From assembly GCA_021323495.1 (NCBI GenBank), contig JAJQJO010000199.1:1-6969 (forward strand): a stretch of 6,969 nt of DNA, read 5' to 3'. This DNA comes from Cellvibrio sp. (GTDB lineage: Bacteria; Pseudomonadota; Gammaproteobacteria; Pseudomonadales; Cellvibrionaceae). The notes under the pieces were generated by a model. The model worked only from the letters and a program-made list of their open reading frames with translations. It was not told the DNA's origin and did no database searches. The translations under genes and the position numbers were made by a program. Positions 5,428 to 6,969 of this stretch are shown here, in pieces (within the stretch, counting starts at the first letter, position 1; every line of letters starts with the position of its first letter).

Positions 5428-6135
5428 ATGACGAATCCAGTCAAGGCAAGGCAAGTGTGCAAACCTGCTGTCAAGGCACTGTGCTTGCCGCTGCAAAAGA
5501 TGTTGCTGTCAATAACATTGGTTCCGCTAATGATTGCTCCCCTGGCAATTGTCCCGCTAACAGCCCAGGCCGCCAATTTACGATTTTTGGATGAAAGCTT
5601 GTTGGCGAAACTGGGCGCAGAGGAAATAGTTGCGCTCAAACAGGAAATCGGAGTGGTATTGGACAAGACTCCGGATCTGGAAATCATTAATTGGCTATCA
5701 CCCAATACCGGTATCCAGGTACAGATCAAACCGAAGCTCTCATTCAAGGAAGGCAAAACCGAGTGCCGCAGGACGCTGTTCCGGCTCAGTAAGGACTCCA
5801 GCAAACCCGAGTTTTACCGATTTGATATTTGCCGCGATGTGGATAACAAATGGAAAGTAAAACATTCGCTGGTAAGTGACCTGAGTGAGCAGGATCTGAC
5901 CTTACTGGAAGGCACCCTGAACGAAGTGCTCGGCTCGGAGAAAGACAACAAACTTCCTGCCTCCTGGTTTAATCCCGAATCAAAAAATGCCGGGATAGTG
6001 GTCCCGACCGCCTATTTCATTGAGGCGGGGAATCCCTGTCGCGATGTGTCCATCAGTATTAGTAATTCGACGGGCGGCACTATGGACGGCAGTTATACCT
6101 TCTGTAAAAAAACCAAGGGGTGGGAGCGGCAATAA
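5428..6135 (+). CDS. Secreted protein with two tandem cysteine-pair domains (surface-antigen-like)
   Basis: The 235-residue precursor has an unusually long signal peptide: a basic 24-residue N-region, a hydrophobic core (26-46) and likely cleavage after AQA (46-48). The mature protein is two copies of one roughly 90-residue unit. Each unit runs: a helix (LGAEEIVALKQEIGVVL; LSEQDLTLLEGTLNEVL), a Trp-x-x-Pro motif (Trp89, Trp180), a GI.V strand, an F.E(A)G loop, then Cys-Arg and a second Cys 22 residues later (Cys113/Cys135 and Cys204/Cys226), and a closing Lys-x-x-Trp or Lys-Gly-Trp (Trp142, Trp232). Each pair is probably one disulfide. The C..R....(22)..C...WK pattern resembles the C-terminal domain of bacterial surface-antigen proteins (COG4520 type), which usually have one copy; this assignment is from memory. 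It is probably periplasmic or surface-exposed and co-transcribed with the DUF4136 lipoprotein. The function is unknown. Confidence 0.78.
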   Translation: MTNPVKARQVCKPAVKALCLPLQKMLLSITLVPLMIAPLAIVPLTAQAANLRFLDESLLAKLGAEEIVALKQEIGVVLDKTPDLEIINWLSPNTGIQVQIKPKLSFKEGKTECRRTLFRLSKDSSKPEFYRFDICRDVDNKWKVKHSLVSDLSEQDLTLLEGTLNEVLGSEKDNKLPASWFNPESKNAGIVVPTAYFIEAGNPCRDVSISISNSTGGTMDGSYTFCKKTKGWERQ

Positions 6136-6151
6136 GCTTTCCATGATGAAT

Positions 6152-6184
6152 AAACGCGGCGCCTCCGGGCGCCGCGTTTGTTTT
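6152..6184 (+). terminator. Rho-independent terminator of the DUF4136 operon
   Basis: AAACGCGGCGCC (6152-6163) pairs perfectly over 12 bases with GGCGCCGCGTTT (6168-6179) around the tetraloop TCCG, followed by GTTTTGG. It lies 17 bases after the stop codon of the two-domain secreted protein. Confidence 0.9.
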
Positions 6185-6279
6185 GGTATTCATCCAACTA
6201 TTTCCAGTAAAGCAGAATGTTAAAATAGATAACGGTCAATGATTTTGGCGCCAATTGCTGTGAAATGATTTCAAGTTAT

Positions 6280-6326
6280 GCAAATTAAGACGCAAAGTAT
6301 GGAATTTATACTTTAATTAAATTTGC
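6280..6326 (+). other. Imperfect two-helix hairpin in the sulfatase upstream region
   Basis: The inner helix AAAGTAT (6294-6300) / ATACTTT (6308-6314) is 7 perfect pairs around a 7-base loop. The outer helix GCAAATTAA (6280-6288) / TTAAATTTGC (6317-6326) gives 9 pairs with one bulged A. An asymmetric internal loop separates the two. There is no T-run after it, so it is not a terminator. It may be a DNA-level operator or an RNA fold, and it is AT-rich, so chance pairing is possible. Confidence 0.5.
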
Positions 6327-6486
6327 TCGCAACCGAGTGCTGTGGCGTCAAGGTTAAACGTGGTTAGTGGTATCAATCCTGGCTCCACTATTGGCCGTTC
6401 GGCTGTGCATTTAATTTTCTCCCCGCATGTTTTTTTAAATCATCCACACAAAATCGTAATAGGAATTTGTAATTATCAGGAGAGTA

Positions 6487-6531
6487 ATGCCCGCTTTTCA
6501 TGAACTTTCCGCAAGCAAGCGCGTGTTGTGA
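6487..6531 (+). CDS. Possible 14-residue leader peptide (weak)
   Basis: An ATG at 6487 preceded by AGGAG (6478-6482, 4 bases away) opens a frame encoding MPAFHELSASKRVL and stopping at TGA (6529-6531), 57 bases before the sulfatase start. The ribosome site is strong in sequence but rather close. There is no run of one amino acid that would mark a classical attenuator. It could equally be chance. Confidence 0.25.
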   Translation: MPAFHELSASKRVL

Positions 6532-6588
6532 ATAAAATATTTTTCAAGTGAACCTTTAACCGAAAGTAACGCTACAGAGGATGAAGCT

Positions 6589-6969
6589 ATGAGTGGTTTG
6601 AGTAAGCTGAATTACCCTTTGCCGGGTATGTGGATATTGATGGTGTTGATATCCCTGTGTGCGGGCGTGGCACAAGCACAAGATAAAAAACCCAATATCC
6701 TGGTGATTTGGGGCGATGACATAGGTACCTGGAATATCAGCCACAACAACCGCGGCATGATGGGATACAAGACGCCCAATATTGATCGGGTTGCCAAAGA
6801 AGGCGTTGCCTTTACCGATTATTACGCGCAGCAAAGTTGTACCGCAGGTCGCGCGGCTTTTATCAGCGGCTCAGTGCCGGTTCGTTCGGGGATGACCAAG
6901 GTCGGTATGCCGGGTGCCAAAGAAGGTTGGCAAAAAACAGACGTGACTATGGCCACTATCCTGAAAAGC
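6589..6969 (+). CDS. Secreted type I sulfatase (arylsulfatase family), N-terminal part
   Basis: The reading frame runs off the window after 127 codons. It begins with a signal peptide (hydrophobic core about 14-27, cleavage expected after AQA at 28-30), so the enzyme acts in the periplasm or outside. The mature N-terminus KPNILVIWGDDIG gives the first metal-binding aspartates of the alkaline-phosphatase-like sulfatase fold (Asp43, Asp44), and TPNIDRVAKEGVAFTDYYAQQSC is typical of the family. Cys84 in CTAGR is the residue converted to formylglycine; the motif fits the (C/S)-x-(P/A)-x-R sulfatase signature in its less common alanine form. Such enzymes hydrolyse sulfate esters, often of polysaccharides. 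The start is supported by AGAGG 8 bases upstream (6576-6580). A full-length protein would be about 450-560 residues. Most of the catalytic domain and the C-terminal subdomain lie outside, so the substrate and subfamily cannot be given. Confidence 0.93.
   Translation, partial: MSGLSKLNYPLPGMWILMVLISLCAGVAQAQDKKPNILVIWGDDIGTWNISHNNRGMMGYKTPNIDRVAKEGVAFTDYYAQQSCTAGRAAFISGSVPVRSGMTKVGMPGAKEGWQKTDVTMATILKS

Larger units (their letters stand above)
6185..6588. other. AT-rich intergenic region upstream of the sulfatase, about 400 bases
   Basis: No full-length gene fits here on either strand. The region holds a cluster of dyads: TTGGCGCCAA (6245-6254), TGAAAT-G-ATTTCA (6261-6273) and a long imperfect hairpin (6280-6326). 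Further on there is TAGTGG / CCACTA (6365-6370 / 6385-6390) and a 14-codon reading frame with its own ribosome-like site (6487-6531). Possible -10 boxes such as TATACT (6307-6312) and TAAAAT (6533-6538) lack good -35 partners, so no sigma-70 promoter can be called with confidence. The length and structure suggest a regulated promoter for the sulfatase. Confidence 0.5.

Noticed and set aside
5250..5804. Minus-strand reading frame of 184 codons
   Set aside because: It runs across parts of two well-supported plus-strand genes and the gap between them, with no recognisable domain.
6361..6390. Sequence resembling the 3' half of a tRNA (a TATCAATCC-like T-loop followed by GGCTCCA)
   Set aside because: No matching acceptor strand, D-arm or anticodon arm is found upstream, and the T-loop lacks the GTTC core. 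It is probably a chance resemblance next to the TAGTGG/CCACTA dyad.
6581..6592. ATGAAGCTATGA: a three-codon frame whose stop overlaps the sulfatase start
   Set aside because: The AGAGG site directly abuts the first ATG with no spacing, so initiation there is unlikely; the same site is well placed (8 bases) for the sulfatase ATG.
6556..6834. Minus-strand reading frame opposite the sulfatase start
   Set aside because: The plus strand here encodes a clear signal peptide and the sulfatase metal-binding and CTAGR motifs; the antisense frame is a shadow.
2523..6969. A sulfur-handling system linking the TauE/SafE permease and the sulfatase
   Set aside because: The two genes are 3.3 kb apart with five unrelated or opposite-strand genes and two terminators between them, and the permease substrate is unknown.

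Overview
The window looks like a stretch of chromosome from a Gram-negative gammaproteobacterium, probably of the Cellvibrio / Cellvibrionaceae type. This is inferred from moderate GC content, Shine-Dalgarno-led starts, lipoprotein signal peptides, an outer-membrane barrel ending in Phe, a YibF-like glutathione transferase and a type I sulfatase. The genus cannot be proved from the sequence alone. I see no transposase, integrase, phage gene, CRISPR array, rRNA or tRNA.

Layout. (1) 1-105 is the C-terminal tail of a membrane protein, closed by a bidirectional terminator (119-154). (2) On the minus strand, an exported NTF2/SnoaL-like protein (1232-765) is followed 33 bases later by a YibF-like glutathione S-transferase (731-171), a likely two-gene operon ending at the same terminator. 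(3) On the plus strand come a small conserved-looking cytosolic protein (1479-1784) followed directly by a bulged hairpin, a cysteine-rich lipoprotein (1883-2404), a TauE/SafE-family permease (2523-3290), and a small outer-membrane beta-barrel (3393-3881) with its own promoter and a strong terminator. (4) On the minus strand, 4511-4035 encodes a single-pass membrane protein with a coiled coil, a cysteine pair and a Ser-rich tail. (5) On the plus strand, a DUF4136 lipoprotein (4812-5378) and a secreted protein made of two copies of a cysteine-pair domain (5428-6135) form a probable envelope operon closed by a GC-rich terminator. (6) After about 400 bases of AT-rich, dyad-rich non-coding DNA comes the first 127 codons of a secreted formylglycine-type sulfatase (6589 onward), cut by the window edge.

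Most products are membrane, periplasmic or outer-membrane proteins; only the glutathione transferase and the small protein at 1479 look cytosolic. The genes do not form one pathway. This looks like ordinary housekeeping and accessory envelope genes in several short transcription units. I did not find a convincing new multi-gene system. The points most worth a second look are the internally duplicated cysteine-pair protein, the hairpin placed right after the stop codon at 1784, the dyad cluster and possible leader peptide upstream of the sulfatase, and the uncharacterised small proteins.
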